From the NCBI GenBank assembly GCA_029378245.1, contig JARKIF010000003.1:1426001-1490000 (forward strand): a stretch of DNA of 64,000 nucleotides, given 5' to 3'. Below the pieces are notes generated by a model that was not told where the DNA came from, searched no databases, and saw only the letters and a list, made by a program, of their open reading frames with translations. The position numbers and the translations under genes are program-made. Position 1 is the stretch's first letter; the number at the start of each line of letters is the position of its first letter. Positions 46,985 to 61,861 of the stretch are shown here, piece by piece. Source of the stretch: Roridomyces roridus. Taxonomy: Eukaryota > Basidiomycota > Agaricomycetes > Agaricales > Mycenaceae.

Positions 46985-47087
46985 TAAAGTACATATTTCT
47001 ATCTAAGCATGTGAATGACGCTTATGTAGTACAAGTCAAGTTACATCTGCGACTCCTAGGTCCGCGTATTCCTTCCGTCCCACTTTC

Positions 47088-50000
47088 CTAATGTGATCTA
47101 ATCTTCTCGATATGTAGACTCGCGTGGTCAAGGTAGCGATATATGCTATGAATCGCCGTATGCACACCGTCCTCCTGCAGAAAGAATCAGTAAACAGTGG
47201 GTAAAGTGTAACGGAACCACCCACAGCCCGAATCCTCTCGCCCACCGCCGCAGCCTTCTCTTTCATGATCCTAGCCTACGTGAATTTCAATCCGGCGGAA
47301 AACAGAGACAGCCACATACCGGCTCGTCGTGGCTTTGATCAGGGCTTCTGAAAAATCATGTGCGTGTAGACTAGGGACACGCAGACCGGCTCCGAGCTTC
47401 TGTACGCGGCTACGGTACGATGCAAGTCAGACGAGTCGGACCGGGGATGCGTAGATGGAACAAACCTAGCCCAGAAGAATTGATCGCCTGCAGTGACCAC
47501 TCAGTACCTCGATGAATATTCCCTGGAGATAACGTACCAAACCAAGGTTTAATGAGAGTTGGTATTCCCGCGCGCAAGGACGCTCCCGTGGTCCCAGCCC
47601 CTCCGTGGTGCACAGCACTACAAAGTCGTTTATTTTCACCTCGGAGTTCAGTGGTGAGCACTCACGCGTCAATCTGTGGGAACAGCCAATCATGCGGGAC
47701 CTTATCCAGCTGGTAACATTCGGGCGGAATTTCGACCTCGGGGTCTTTATCTGTATCCTTGCTCATCCGAGCACTCCACCCCTTTGAAATAATCGCTCGG
47801 ACATCAGCCCTGAGAACCGCTTTCACGATCCTAGCGGTGACGCGATTCGGGTGCGGGACCGTAATTGACCCAAACCCTATATAGACAATCGGCTTGTTTT
47901 CCTGAGGCTCATCAATTTCTCCGTAACCAATCAGTCTGAAACAAGACCCACCGCTCTCGCCTTAGCCATCCATTCGACTAAACCCGCCGGTGGAGTCCAA
48001 TTGTTTCCTTCAGGATTATCAAGGAACCAGTAACCGGAGATTGAAGTGGCATCGCTCCAGTCGAGGGGCTTAGGAACGACGGCGGATGAAAAGTTGTAAA
48101 TGAAAGGAATATTCGATTCGTTCAGTTGATGAATGTCCGTGTTGCCGATTTTCAGAGTATTTCTTCGCCAACGGTTTATCTATCGGGTGTCAAATGAGTT
48201 AGTTGTTAAAGAGCAGTATTAACCTGTCCAGATGTGGCAGCCCACATGACGCTACTGTAGGGCGAGTTAGAATTGGACCACACATCAAAGCAAGTAGTGA
48301 CCTGAACAAAACATAACTGCAGAAAGACATTAGCCAATGACATGCGCCAAAGGTTTCGACTCACGAAGCACTATTGATCGGCGCACTTTCAACCGGTGGC
48401 GAGAGGAAGGCGTGCGGAAATTCGGCCGTCTTGGTCCAAGGCATCGTAAAACACCTGAAATACGGAATATCTAGATTCAAAAATTAGTGAATGACGATAC
48501 GAAGGATCTTGAACCATACTGAGTGCCTCGGCAATATGTACGCCGCTCATAGCAGACGGCGACTCGAGGAGAATGTCAGCTCCTTGACATGATTCCCATG
48601 AGTCGACGAGTAGCGAATCAAGCCATGGACGAAAATTGGAAAGACTCTCTTTGAAAAACTCGGGGGAGAACATCTTGTTTTCGACACTTGAATCATATCA
48701 GTTGCCGTTCATTCCATATTAGCAAAAACGCGCACCTGAGCTTCATAAGAGCACCGGGGTCTCCACCTGCCTGACGATGGCGGATTCCAAAGCTCTCAAC
48801 CCACTCCTTGTACTCCTCGTGCGTGACAATCGTATATGTATGCCCCTCCTTCATCAGTCCCAAGCCCAACGCAATGTACGGCTGAACATCGCCGCGTGAT
48901 CCAATCGTCAAAGCCACAAAGTGCTTCGGCTCCGACTTGACGAGAACGTCCGACGGTAGATTGATCGCTCGGGGTAAACACTGCTGCTGCTTGGCGGAAA
49001 TACCTTGAGCGATGGCGGCTTGTAGCGATCTTTCGAGCGGAGAGAAGATGCCCGTCGCGGATCTAGAGGGCGTGGACACCGAGCTGGTTGCGGAAGTGGG
49101 GGTGTCGAAACCACTGCTACTCGGCGTGCGCGGCTCGCGGGCCGTTCTGATAGCGATGTTGATCCGAGTGATGGCATCCCGTCGTTGCTCCTCTGTGCGG
49201 AATTGGAACTTGAGGTCCGGATGGCCCTCAATCTCCAGTAAAAGTCCGTAGCGGCAAGTACGGAAGGTGGTGAATGGTTTGGCCTGCCGCACAGTTGAAG
49301 CATGCAGGCGGTATTTCAAATCGACTTGTGTTATGAATTTACACCAAAAGCAGATGTAGTTGGTCGAGACGACAAAGACACCCGCAGAGTTGATGGTTCT
49401 GTGTACAGATGCTTTGGTCACTAAAGGCGATTCATCAGCGTTCAACTTGCGCAAAAGGAAAGAAAACCGACTCCAGATTACTTCATCCGTGGCCAAGCCC
49501 AAAGCACGCCTGACTGTCTTCGCTTTCCTATCCGCATCTCCCTCAGACTGATCTGTATTTGCGAACGAGATTGAAGCACAGTCTATGAAAATGGGGAGAT
49601 CATCCGAGTTGGAGGGATGGCGCTGCTTGTAATCGGCGATGATCTGGCCATCGCATTAGAAAGACAAAACGATGATAGAGAGACGAACCTCAGGAAGGCG
49701 CAGATATTCAGCAACAGGATAGACTGTGCCTAGTCGGATTGTGTGCGGCTGCCTGTCGGTGCCGATCAACGACAGGGTTGCCAGACCGGGGAGACATTTG
49801 TCGAGGAATTCGGCGCTCTGTATGCGAGAAAGGGGGCAGCTGATTCGTATACCAGCAGTATCCTCAGCCAGAACCTCACGTCTGTGATGTCGGTAGAGGA
49901 ACACGGCAGCTGTAAGTTCTTTCCTCCAATCTATCGCGGCTTCGACTGTACCAAATTCAGCCCATCCAGAGTTGATGCGGTCGGTGTCCCCCTGGTCCTC

Positions 50001-51002
50001 AAAGATGACACGGACGTAAGTCGGATGCTCTGGATCTGCAGGCTCAATTCTGTTGACACCGGATACTGAAAAAATTTAGTGGGCGAAAGCAGAGTTGAGA
50101 ACGACGCACGTATAATGGTGCGCACAGGTCGAATTCTATCACTTTCCTTGGATGAGATGTAAGAGCTCAACATATCGCTATTAGAAAGCGGGGTTAGTGT
50201 AGAATTGGGGCCGACCGCGAGTAGTACACGCACCTGCTTAGCTCAAGCCATAATCTCTTCTTGCTACGCCATCCCTTTCGATGTATGATGGCAGAGCCCG
50301 ATTTTATTATCCGTTGAGCCGGAGTGAGATCAGGATTCGTCGAAATCAAGCTCGCATGAAAGGCAAGCCGGTGGGTCGTCAAATGAATCACACCGAGCAC
50401 GCTGACTGAGGCATTCACCAGACCACCGTCTGTTTCCAGTATCAGCCGCTCTTCATCGTCGTCATCTTCCGTCAAAGCCCCAAGCTCGTCTATGAGAAGA
50501 CTGAGAACTTGGCTTGGTTCTAGCATCCATTTATCCGTCTCGAGCGTGCCTTTCCGGTGCAAGACGGGTTCGGAGTCAGAGTTGGCAGTGGAAGAAGCAT
50601 CGACGCGTTCAAAGTCGGAGCCGGCAGTGGAAGAAGTGTCGACAAAAGTTTCGTCAGGCACTTCCTCGTAAGTTTCTGGCTCCTCCGTGAGAGTGGTGGT
50701 AGGACTCCAGGACGGGCCAGTCTTTGAGAGTTTCGCGGTGTGTTCGGAAACGATTTGCTCCTTCTCGGTCAAATGTTTGCGGACAAGTTCCTCGAAACCA
50801 ACATCGGCATCTCTTTCTTGTATGAAGCCATTCGTTGCGAGCACATGTTCGAAGGCACCACAAGAGCTGAGGGAAGGTGAGTTTTGCCGATGTCCTTATT
50901 GGGAACAAGTACCCACGCATAGAGATTCTTCAAGTTGAATCGAAGTGCTGGTTCCTCGTCCGACGCGTGCGAGTTTGTGCGAACTGGTGAATCGACAGAC
51001 AT
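47088..51002 (-). CDS. ATG26: sterol 3-beta-glucosyltransferase (Atg26/UGT80 type, GRAM-PH-GT1)
   Basis: UDP-glucose:sterol glucosyltransferase making ergosteryl glucoside; in some yeasts Atg26 is needed for pexophagy. The start at 51002 gives [25 protein letters not shown]-like domain follows ([19 protein letters not shown]), then a PH-like part and a second GRAM ([20 protein letters not shown]). The GT domain begins [20 protein letters not shown] and contains [15 protein letters not shown] residues ([20 protein letters not shown]). It ends with the sugar-donor block [20 protein letters not shown] and LIKPWFG. The last exon reads [20 protein letters not shown] with a stop at 47088. About fifteen short introns are present and several exon edges are approximate. 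Confidence 0.9.
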
Positions 51003-51101
51003 GGGGGCTTAGAGAGGGTTACGCAGGGGGCTTGTAATACAGTAATGTCAATTGCAATTTGGTACGTTACGTTTCACGGCGGAACAAAAACATGCAATGA
51101 T

Positions 51102-52888
<1,787 letters not shown>

Positions 52889-53025
52889 TTTCTGATGCTT
52901 TCACAAGAATCTCGAGAGAGCCCAGATTCGGGGGAGATGGTGACTCGGCGTCTAAAGGCCCAATTAGGAGGTGCATCGCCACACCACGCCTCTTCGTCCC
53001 GATCCTCTTCTCCGAAAAAATCTCG

Positions 53026-53452
53026 ATGGATTTCTCAGGACTGTCCCCCGCTGAGCAGGCTCAGGTCACAAAGATCGTCGAGAAGCGTCAGGTAGCTGCA
53101 ACTCTTGCCCCAATATATGTCCGTAACCTCTTTCAAATTCAGTTCCAAGGCTTTTTGAGCATGTACGGCAAACTCGTCGAAAAATGTTTCCAGACCTGCG
53201 TGAATGACTTTACGAGCAAGTCATTGTCGTCCAAGGAGGTCACAACTGGGTTTCTGTCTTGCCTGATTGTGTTCTCACTCTTCCTAGGACCAATGCGTGA
53301 ACAACTGTGCAGCAAAGTTCATGGCCCACTCTGAACGCGTCAGTGCCAGATTCGCCGAGATGAACGCCGGTAAGTCGGCCTGTTCCGAGTGTTCCGAGTG
53401 CTCACCTCTTTGCACAGATGTCATGAGTGGACAAAAGAACGTGTCTGGATGA
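53026..53452 (+). CDS. TIM9: mitochondrial intermembrane-space chaperone Tim9
   Basis: A small Tim chaperone that carries hydrophobic inner-membrane proteins across the intermembrane space with Tim10. Four exons: MDFSGLSPAEQAQVTKIVEK-RQ, FQGFLSMYGKLVEKCFQTCV-NDFTSKSLSSKE, DQCVNNCAAKFMAHSERVSA-RFAEMNA, and DVMSGQKNVSG-TGA at 53452. The twin CX3C motif is intact (CFQTC and CVNNC), and the intron in front of the second motif is in a conserved place. The length (about 85-90 residues) is normal for Tim9. Confidence 0.95.
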
Positions 53453-53915
53453 AATATCCATCTCGGCTTGCGCGCTCCGCTGTCTGTCATTGCCATGCTG
53501 CTGGAGCGCAAATCCGCCTGATTTTCTCCCATATTGCGGTTGGAGACGTCCGGCTGTCTGCTTCGTTTGGGAGATTCATCATCTAGAGCTCAAATACGCC
53601 GTGATAACTGTCTGATAACTTCATCTTGGACGTATACATCCCCTTGTTCAACAGCCATGAAGATGGCTATCGACATTGGCCCTGTCTGCACTCATTACAA
53701 GTATTTTTGAGCAGAAAGAGCTAAATTTCTGCTTGATGTGGCTGTCCACGTCAACGCCCGCGGCCCGAAAAGGAAATTTTAAGGCGTATCGGAATCAGAA
53801 TCTCAGTGTATGTTGGCCGGGCGGAGTCGTTGCAACGTGCATGACTTTGTGGGCATTGGACGTTGACTCACCCAAACTTGGGAATCGCACACATGTCCAT
53901 AGGATTCAATAGAGT
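53453..53915. other. intergenic between convergent Tim9 and Bud22 genes
   Basis: About 460 bases. Short frames are open but none is convincing, and no repeat longer than about 10 bases was noticed. Confidence 0.5.
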
Positions 53916-55388
53916 CTATGTGAAAACAATCTTCTTCCCTTGACTCGGTACAATCCCACCAGCCCCTAGCTTCTCTTTGAGGGCTTTTTTCGCCACCCAT
54001 GATGGATGGAGATTAGGCTCGGATTTCCGACTCGGTTCCTGAGGTTGGGCGGCATGTGGAGCTTTCCGACCCACCCATCCTCCGTCGGCAACCTGCGCAC
54101 TTTCCGTCCAGCGTGCCTTGCCCCTCGGTCCCTTCACCTTCGCTGCCTTGGCTTTCGCCAATCTCGTAGCTTCTTCTGCTTCTTTCTTTTTGTGATTCGC
54201 CCCACGGCCGTATTTTTTCTCCCAGATCCTGTACAACATGTCGGGGTGAGATTGCCATAATAGAAAACACGTACGCTTGTCGTGCGCGTTGCCCACGCCG
54301 GTTTTTACGCCCGCCGACGACCTTATTTTCGTCCTCTTCAAAATCCGATTCGGAAGAACCCCCGCGCACAAAGCCCACTTGCAACGAGGGTAGGAATTGC
54401 GAATCCGTGGTCGCCGCTTTCGCAGAAGCCTTTGAGGAAGTGGCGGGTTTCGTAACCGGGGCAATCTTGGCCTTGGACAAAGCAGGCTTCTTCGCGGGAG
54501 GCTCGTCGACAGAGTGAATGCTTCCAGACTCCCATCCATCTCCGTCTTCCTCTCCCTCGCCGTCGTCCACACTTCCAGACTCCCAACCGGCTGCATCGTC
54601 CTCTGCTTCAGAATTTTCATCCTTTTCTTCCCCCGCAGGCTCGTCCATTTCTTCGTCCTCTTCGGCCAACTCGACTGGCTCTGCATCAGCCACTTTGCTC
54701 GCATCCACTTCAGCCTTGGGCATAAGCGCAGCGCGTATAGCCTCCACCGCCTGTACCACCGCTGCCGCTAGAGCGCGTGAGCTAAGTAGACGAGCGGGCA
54801 CCTTGGAGGCCGTGGAATTATCCAGGACAAGGGGCAATTCGCGGGTAATAGCAGCGCGGAGAGCAGCATTCTCAGAGAGGTGCCGGTTACCGAGTAATCG
54901 TGTGCGTAGGGCTGTCTGTGCAAAGACGTCGGCTTCAGTCGTCTGTAAACGTCCCGGCACTTGAGTTTTTTTATCGAGACATGAGAAAATGTGGCCACCT
55001 TGAGCTCATCGAATTCGGCCTCGAACGCTCCAATGCTGTCTGACGCGGGGTCTTTTTTACTGCGTCGACAGTGAGCCAATAACACTGCATTTCCACTGCA
55101 AACGCACCGTAAACCCTTGAGTTTCTTTACAACCCGCTGCGTCTCGAATGTTCGCGCCTTTTTTGCAGCCTGATGCACGGCCTTGAGTTCGTGGTGCTGT
55201 AGACGAGTTCAAACCACGCCTGTGCGAAAGAGATGAATGCTACGCGCCAATTTACCGGCGAGTTGGTCCTGGAGTGTATTCAGAGACTGACAAAAGGATG
55301 AAAGAGCCGACACACCCACTTCTTTGGGTATCTCGGGTCGTTTGCGCTTCGTGCCCCGGGGACCAGCGGAGGTGGATGCTTGATTCAT
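53916..55388 (-). CDS. BUD22: Bud22/SRFBP1 family ribosome biogenesis protein
   Basis: The start at 55388 gives MNQASTSAGPRGTKRKRPEI. A helical region follows with HQAAKKARTFETQRVVKKLK, EFDELKVATFSHVSIKKLK, TALRTRLLGNRHLSENAALR and TASKVPARLLSSRALAAAVV. Then a long acidic stretch with two WESGS repeats (DDAAGWESGSVDDGEGEEDG and DGWESGSIHSVDE). The C-terminal Bud22 block is KNRRGQRARQA-IWEKKYGRGANHKKKE, ending LHPSWVAKKALKEKLGAGGI and KKIVFT at 53916. Bud22 is a nucleolar factor for 18S rRNA processing and 40S assembly. It is divergent from the tubulin cofactor D gene with 46 bases between start codons. Confidence 0.85.
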
Positions 55389-55434
55389 GAAGAGAGGAAG
55401 AAAGTTGGGATTACGGCACGCGCATCAGACCAGG

Positions 55435-58400
55435 ATGGAAGAGGTCGTTGAAGAGGGGAGACAATTTGCGACCTTCGAACGCCATGGCGAATTCGCAGAC
55501 TTGCAGGCTACCTTGCTATCTCTCGATATCAACAGCACCCCGACGGCCGAGGAGGAGAAGAACGAGTCTGCTCTCTTCCGTCGTCTCTCCGACATTGTGT
55601 GTGGCGCCATTGCTGTCTCCCACAGTCGCTGAGGAGGTCTAGCTCGACGAATACCAGGAGCAAGCGTATCTTCTCGACCCCTTCCTTGAACAACTAGTTG
55701 GGCCTGTTGTTGCCGCTGTGAAACACCATGCGCAGAATAATCCCCAAAATGCCGACCCTGGACGCATCGAGCGCGTCGGCATGCTGCTCTACAGCTACGT
55801 CAAGAGCCGCGGGTACAAGACAATCAGTTCGTTCTTCTACTTGCATTCCACGCGGTTCTAGTCATACCCGTCTAGTCCGATTCTTTCCCCACGAAATCGC
55901 AGACCTCGCCATCGCCCGAGCATGTATGGACGGTGTCGCCAGCGATCAATGCCAATGGGCCCTACGCTACGTCGTCTTGCTCTGGCTGGCCTTGATCTGC
56001 ATGATTCCCTTCGATCTGGCGCAGTTTGACGAATGTGCCGAGGGTGAGACTGCCGATGCGTTGGAGGGACTCGCGCGGCCTCTTCTCGGTCGTGCTGGCC
56101 GCGAGCGCGATGGTGCAGCACTTTTATTGGCGCGTTTTTACACGCGACAAGACACCCGCTCACGGTTCCACGCCTTTCTGGATTGGGTGGACCAGTGTGT
56201 GTCGGCTCCAGCAGATAGCCTCACCGTTAGTACCTTGCATTTCTCCTCTTGTGCATTCTGGCGAACCCCCGCAGTTGACGGGAATCCTGCAAGTCCTTTG
56301 CGAGTTGGCCTCGTCTGGGCCTTCGGACCTGGTCCAGTCAAGTACAGCGCGTTTTTTCAAGATCGCCGACGCAATCCAGGCGAACGCGTCGTTGAATAGC
56401 AATACCATATTACGCAAATTCAGGACAAAATTAATTGCCCGTATCCCGCTACGTATCCTGGCCCCCTCAATGGCCCTGCGGCGGAAAGGTTCCTTGTTTT
56501 CTGTTTCATGGCTGAATACCGACAATCCACAGGCAAGGCGCTGATGAGTGATGCTCCAAGTGAAGCGCAAACGATACAAGAAGAAGAAGAAATCGACGTT
56601 CCCGAAGAAGTGGAGACTGTCCTGGAACAGCTTTTCGAGAGCTTACAGGATAAAGTGCTCCTTTTTGTAAGGCGTGTTTCTTTTTCTCATCCCCTTTGCA
56701 GGATACGATCGTGCGTTGGTCTGCCGCTAAAGCAGTGGCCCGCATCGCGGCTCGCTTGCCCACAGACTTTGCAAATCAAGTCCTTGACACCTTAATGGGT
56801 CTCTTCGCTATCCATTCGATCGCCGCTGCGAGTCTATATGACTTGCCGGCGATTGCGGAGAGCACTTGGCACGGTGCCTGTCTCGCGTGCGCGGAGATGG
56901 CGCGCCGCGGACTTGTCTCCCAAGCTGCCCTGCCAACCCTAATTGAATGGCTTTCCAAGGTTGACCGCTCTTGGTACTTCCTTTCAGGATGCTCAACAAA
57001 TCTACTCAGGCTTTGTATTTTGATATCCGCAAAGGCGCACATAGTATTGGTTCAAATGTCCGTGATTCTGCGGCGTATGTCTTGTGGGCACTGGCACGAG
57101 CACAGGCCCCCTCCGCGCTTGCCCCACATGCCAGCAACCTCGCGCGCCATCTGGTTACCGTCGCGCTGTATGACCGCGAAATTCACATCCGCCGCGCCGC
57201 CAGCGCGGCGTTTCAGGAGCATGTCGGCCGCACGGTCAGTAGATTTTGCACATCTGGCCCAAGCATTTGCTAACTTGGCCATAGAGTCTGTTCCCGCACG
57301 GTATTGACGTGTTGCGGAAAACTGATTTCTATGCGGTGAGTGTGCGGAGAAACGCCTTCCTCGTCGCCGCGCCACAAGTGGCGGAGTGGGTCTTCTGGTT
57401 TTCTTGAAAGATACAGAGTTCTGATCAAAGTTAGACACGAGGAATATCGTGGTTTCCTATTCGATCATCTGTTGAATGTGACAGCTAGGCACTGGGACGT
57501 GTCAATGCGGCAGCTAGGCGCGCAATCCCTGCGGCTCATCTGCACCACACACTTGCCATCGTTAGGGCCACTGGTGATAGCGCGTGCGGTAGGCCATTCC
57601 TCACCTTTTTCGTCAGTATTACTTATCAGAAACAGGTAAAATTGCTCGAGTCGCCGGACACCACGGACCTGCATGGCGCACTCCTCGCGTTGACGGAGAT
57701 ATCCATCGCGTGCAGCGAAACTATTCTAGAGCCCGATGAGCGCGAACGGAAAATGCGGCAGGTGAAAGCTGTGTGTCTCCACTCCACTTTACCCCATGTT
57801 CATGAGTATTTACAGGCATTCGCATGTTTAGCCCTAATACCAGAGAGCATTTTGCTCGGATCTCGGAATGACCTCGTCACCGGAGCTGCGTGCGGGCTGT
57901 TGGCGCGGACAATTACACGCGCAGAAATCGACTTGCAGAAGAATTCCGCGGTGCCGAACTGGCGTAAGCTCTTGGATTATGGCTTGAAACACCGCAATGC
58001 CGTGGTGCAAGAGGCGGCCGCCGGAGCTTTGGGCTCCCTGAGCAAGCTTGTCGACTGCGCGGCGGTAGTGAACAGATGAGTTTCAATGGATCGATTTGGC
58101 TACACAGGACATTGATCAGCCTCTGCCAGCACACTGATTCGCGAGATGAAAGGCGGGTCGTTCACGATGCAGCAGAGTCTCGGCAGGGTCTTGGGTGTGG
58201 TGGACTACGATGCGTTTCCCGCATGCCTACCGGACGCCTTGCGTTGCCTTTCTGAATGCGTTGGTCCGAAAGTAGGTCTTTTTAAATTACTTATTTATCG
58301 GTGCTTACCAAATCTCAGTGGACAGTCAAAATGAGTGTCGAAGGGCGCCAAAATTGTTATGCAGCAATTCCCCTGATTCTCCGTGCGATCAACCCCCGAC

Positions 58401-59776
58401 TTGCGCAACGTGAGTGGCTGTCGGGCGTCATGTCACATTTGTGGCTGATCAATGTAAAGATGTGTCGGCCGAAGCGTTCACTTGGCTGTTGGATACCATG
58501 CTCCACGGGCTGGAAGACTACACTATCGACGAACGCGGTGATGTCGGGTCGTGGATTCGGATGGCATGTCTTCGAGGCCTTACGGCTTCATGTGAGATAA
58601 TCTTGCCGCGCGCACACACGCTTCCAGCCTTCGCGGCATACTTCCCCGCTGACAAGTACCACAGCGTGGTAGCGGGGATACTGAAGCAGGGCGTCGAGCG
58701 GCTTGACAACGTGCGGCAAGTTGCAGGCGAATGCTTATACGCCCTGCTGCGACTCGCTCCACCGGATGTTCGGAACGGTCACGAGTGGGCGCCCGAGAAT
58801 TTGGACATATTACGGGAGCTTTTCTGTGGGTGTGTTTTCCGTGTGCAGTTTCTTTCTGGATGGCGATCTGATGCTCTTTCAGGGAGTCTGAGCTGACGGG
58901 GTGGAAAGATGGCGCAAGGCTTTTCCCAAAAGCGGTACGCCTACTTGATATAACACGATATCGGCACTCCGTCCTGGCTGGCTTGGTGCTTAGTCTAGGA
59001 AGCAAGACCGAAAGCACGGTATGTGGTTAGTTTTCGTCGCGCACGGGTAGCTCATCATCAGCTTGACAGCATCGTCCCGTAGCCGCTAGCCTGGTAGAAT
59101 ACAGTACAGTTTTACCTCTCGCTGCCGTGCCCGAAACCGGTTACAGTCTCGCGGCGCTCACAAGTGATCTTCTGGGGCATGCGAGGGCAAACTTATCTTC
59201 CAATAGTGTGGTGGTACCCGTTCTCCATACATTCAATATACTCCTCGAGGCGGGCGCCTTGCGACGACTTCTCGAGGATTCTCAGGGAGAAACCAGGTAC
59301 GTGGCGTCCGGGAGCATCTTCTTGTGTTTGATCCTCTATTCAGTCTCCGGAATTTGCACGCCATCGTGACCAGAAATGTTTCCCGGCTCAAGAATGTGCA
59401 GAGAATCACCGAGTCCATGAAGATGTACGCTCATTCCGTGTTCCGGACTAGAAAATACTGACGCTCCTCGATCAGTGTTGTAAATTTGCTGTCTTTCCCG
59501 TCGCTATTTGAGCTATGTGTGGGCAGTTTACACGAATTTTTGGCGCATGAATTCCCTAGCGTATGCAAAATCTGCGGAACCCTGATCCACGGGCTGATAT
59601 TTTTGCAGATCCGAGCTTCTTGTGCTGAGTACCTGTATCTGGTGTTACAAGGGGCTGATGTCGGTCGGGAAACGGACGAGGTAGAGGAAGTGTTGTTAGA
59701 GACCGAGTGGAACTCTGCGAGCATCGGAGAGGTTCGGATGGCGTCTACAAAGGTCAAGGAGTTGTTCTTGCAGTAG
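55435..59776 (+). CDS. tubulin-folding cofactor D (TBCD/Alp1/Cin1)
   Basis: A HEAT/ARM-repeat protein that handles beta-tubulin during alpha/beta heterodimer assembly and can dissociate dimers. The start ATG 55435 gives MEEVVEEGRQFATFERHGEF. Family blocks are [95 protein letters not shown] and MARRGLVSQAALPTLIEWLS. Then ALYFDIRKGAHSIGSNVRDS, AAYVLWALARAQ and a C-terminal KNVQRITESMKI region, ending VRMASTKVKELFLQ-TAG at 59776. More than ten short introns; close to 1,100 residues, normal for the family. No frameshift was seen. Confidence 0.92.
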
Positions 59777-59873
59777 ATCGCGTTATTTGGAGCGTGGGAA
59801 TTTTTGATCAGATGTAATCCCGTTTGGACGCACCCATTTCATACTACGTCCAGCTTCCACTCTAATCGCCAGC

Positions 59874-61861
59874 ATGGACGCACGACTCAGCGAAAGGGAG
59901 CTGGCTGCTATCAATGCTGCCGCGGTCACCAAGGAGTATCGTGTACAACCTCATCTCGGTTCGTCGCCGCTCGTTTTCCATGACGCCCCTCTTCATCCGG
60001 TCCCATAGACTATAGAACCGTTTCTGCTATCAACGGGTAAGACTCCTGCTGCACTGTCCTGTCATGTGCGAATCCCTTCGTTTAGGCCCCTCGTGGTTCT
60101 GGATAATGTTAAAGTGCGTTGCTGCGGTGTGATGCACCACTCGCTCTTACTCATTTGCGCCAAGTTCCCCTCGTATAATGAAATTGTGCAACTTACGTTA
60201 CCGGATGGCTCGAAACGCGGCGGTCAAGTCCTGGAAGTGCAGGGCAAAAAGGCGATCGTTCAGGTGTTTGAAGGGACGTCCGGAGTCGATGTCAAGGCCA
60301 CCCATGTCGAGTTCACGGGGAGCAGTATGAAGCTGCCTGTCGCCGAAGACATGCTTGGTCGGATATTCAACGGATCGGGGAACCCTATCGACCAGGGCCC
60401 CAAGGTGTTTGCGGAGGACTACTTGGATATCAACGGTGCGCAGCCTTGTTGACGAATTTTGACTCGTACTGAGTGCGATGTAGGCTCACCAATTAACCCC
60501 TATTCCCGCATCTACCCCGAAGAGATGATCCAGACCGGAATTTCGACGATTGATACCATGAACTCGATTGCGCGCGGTCAGAAGATTCCCATTTTCTCTG
60601 CTGCAGGTTTACCCCATAATGAGGTGCCTTTTTCTTGTGGAAGTGCTCCGAAAGTTCATTAATGTGACCAATATAGATCGCTGCGCAAATCGTCCGGCAA
60701 GCGGGCCTAGTCAAAGGGCCAACCAAGGACGCGCTCGATGGCCACGAGGACAATTTCTCCGTCGTATTTGCTGCTATGGGTGTGAACATGGAGACGGCCC
60801 GCTTCTTCAAGGAAGATTTCGAGTCGAGCGGTAGTCTTGACCGTGTCACCCTCTTCCTGAACTTGGCGAATGATCCCACGATTGAACGTATCATTACACC
60901 CCGACTCGCACTGACGACGGCCGAGTACTACGCCTATCAGCTGGAAAAGCACGTCCTCGTCATCTTGACAGACATGTCATCGTACGCCGATGCTCTGCGA
61001 GAGGTGGGCATCCCAAATATCATTTACCTTTTCGGGGGCAATCAATCCGCTACAGGTTTCTGCTGCTCGCGAAGAAGTTCCGGGACGGCGTGGATATCCT
61101 GGATACATGTACACCGATTTGTCGACTATTTACGAACGCGCCGGCCGAGTGGAAGGACGCAACGGGTCCATTACCCAGATTCCCATCCTTACAATGCCGA
61201 ATGATGGTAAAGTCGTCTTTCCTTGCTTCGCGGCAAGCACTGACCGCGCTAAACGCGTAGATATTACCCACCCCATTCCTGATTTGACTGGCTACATCAC
61301 GGAGGGCCAGATTTATGTCGATCGCCAGCTGCACAACAGGCAAATCTACCCGCCCATTAATGTCCTTCCGTCGCTCTCTCGTCTGATGAAGAGCGCTATT
61401 GGTGAGAAGCTAACCAGAAAGGACCACGGAGACGTATCAAATCAGTTGGTCAGTGCGATTCCTTGTCCTGTCCTGTCCAAGCCTAATTCCAAATTGTACG
61501 CCACTAGTATGCCAAGTATGCAATCGGTCGCGACGCAGCAGCAATGAAAGCTGTTGTGGGCGAGGAAGCTCTGTCGCCCGAGGATAAATTGGCTCTCGAG
61601 TTCCTGGACAAATTCGAGCGGCAGTTTGTAGGACAGGGTGAGCAGACCATCCCGCTGATGGACATGTTGCTGATGAGTCCAGGTTCATACGAGTCTCGGA
61701 CTATCTTCGAGTCGCTCGATCTAGCGTGGTCGCTCCTCCGCATCTTCCCGAAGGAGCAGCTTAACCGCATCAATCCCAAGATCATCGCCGAGTTCTATGG
61801 ACGCAAACCGACCAAGAAGGCGACATCCGGGGCAGAGACGGAGAAGCTGATAGATGCATGA
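59874..61861 (+). CDS. VMA2: V-type proton ATPase catalytic-sector subunit B
   Basis: The non-catalytic nucleotide-binding subunit of the V1 sector, which acidifies the vacuole. The start ATG 59874 gives [20 protein letters not shown]. Then [97 protein letters not shown] and [20 protein letters not shown]. After that [40 protein letters not shown], and an end [25 protein letters not shown]. About eight short introns. It starts 97 bases after the TBCD stop on the same strand. Confidence 0.96.

Noticed and set aside
15639..51002. A sterol/sphingolipid biosynthetic cluster (Erg26-like, ceramide synthase, sterol glucosyltransferase)
   Set aside because: The three genes are separated by 9-19 kb of unrelated housekeeping genes and share no visible promoter element.
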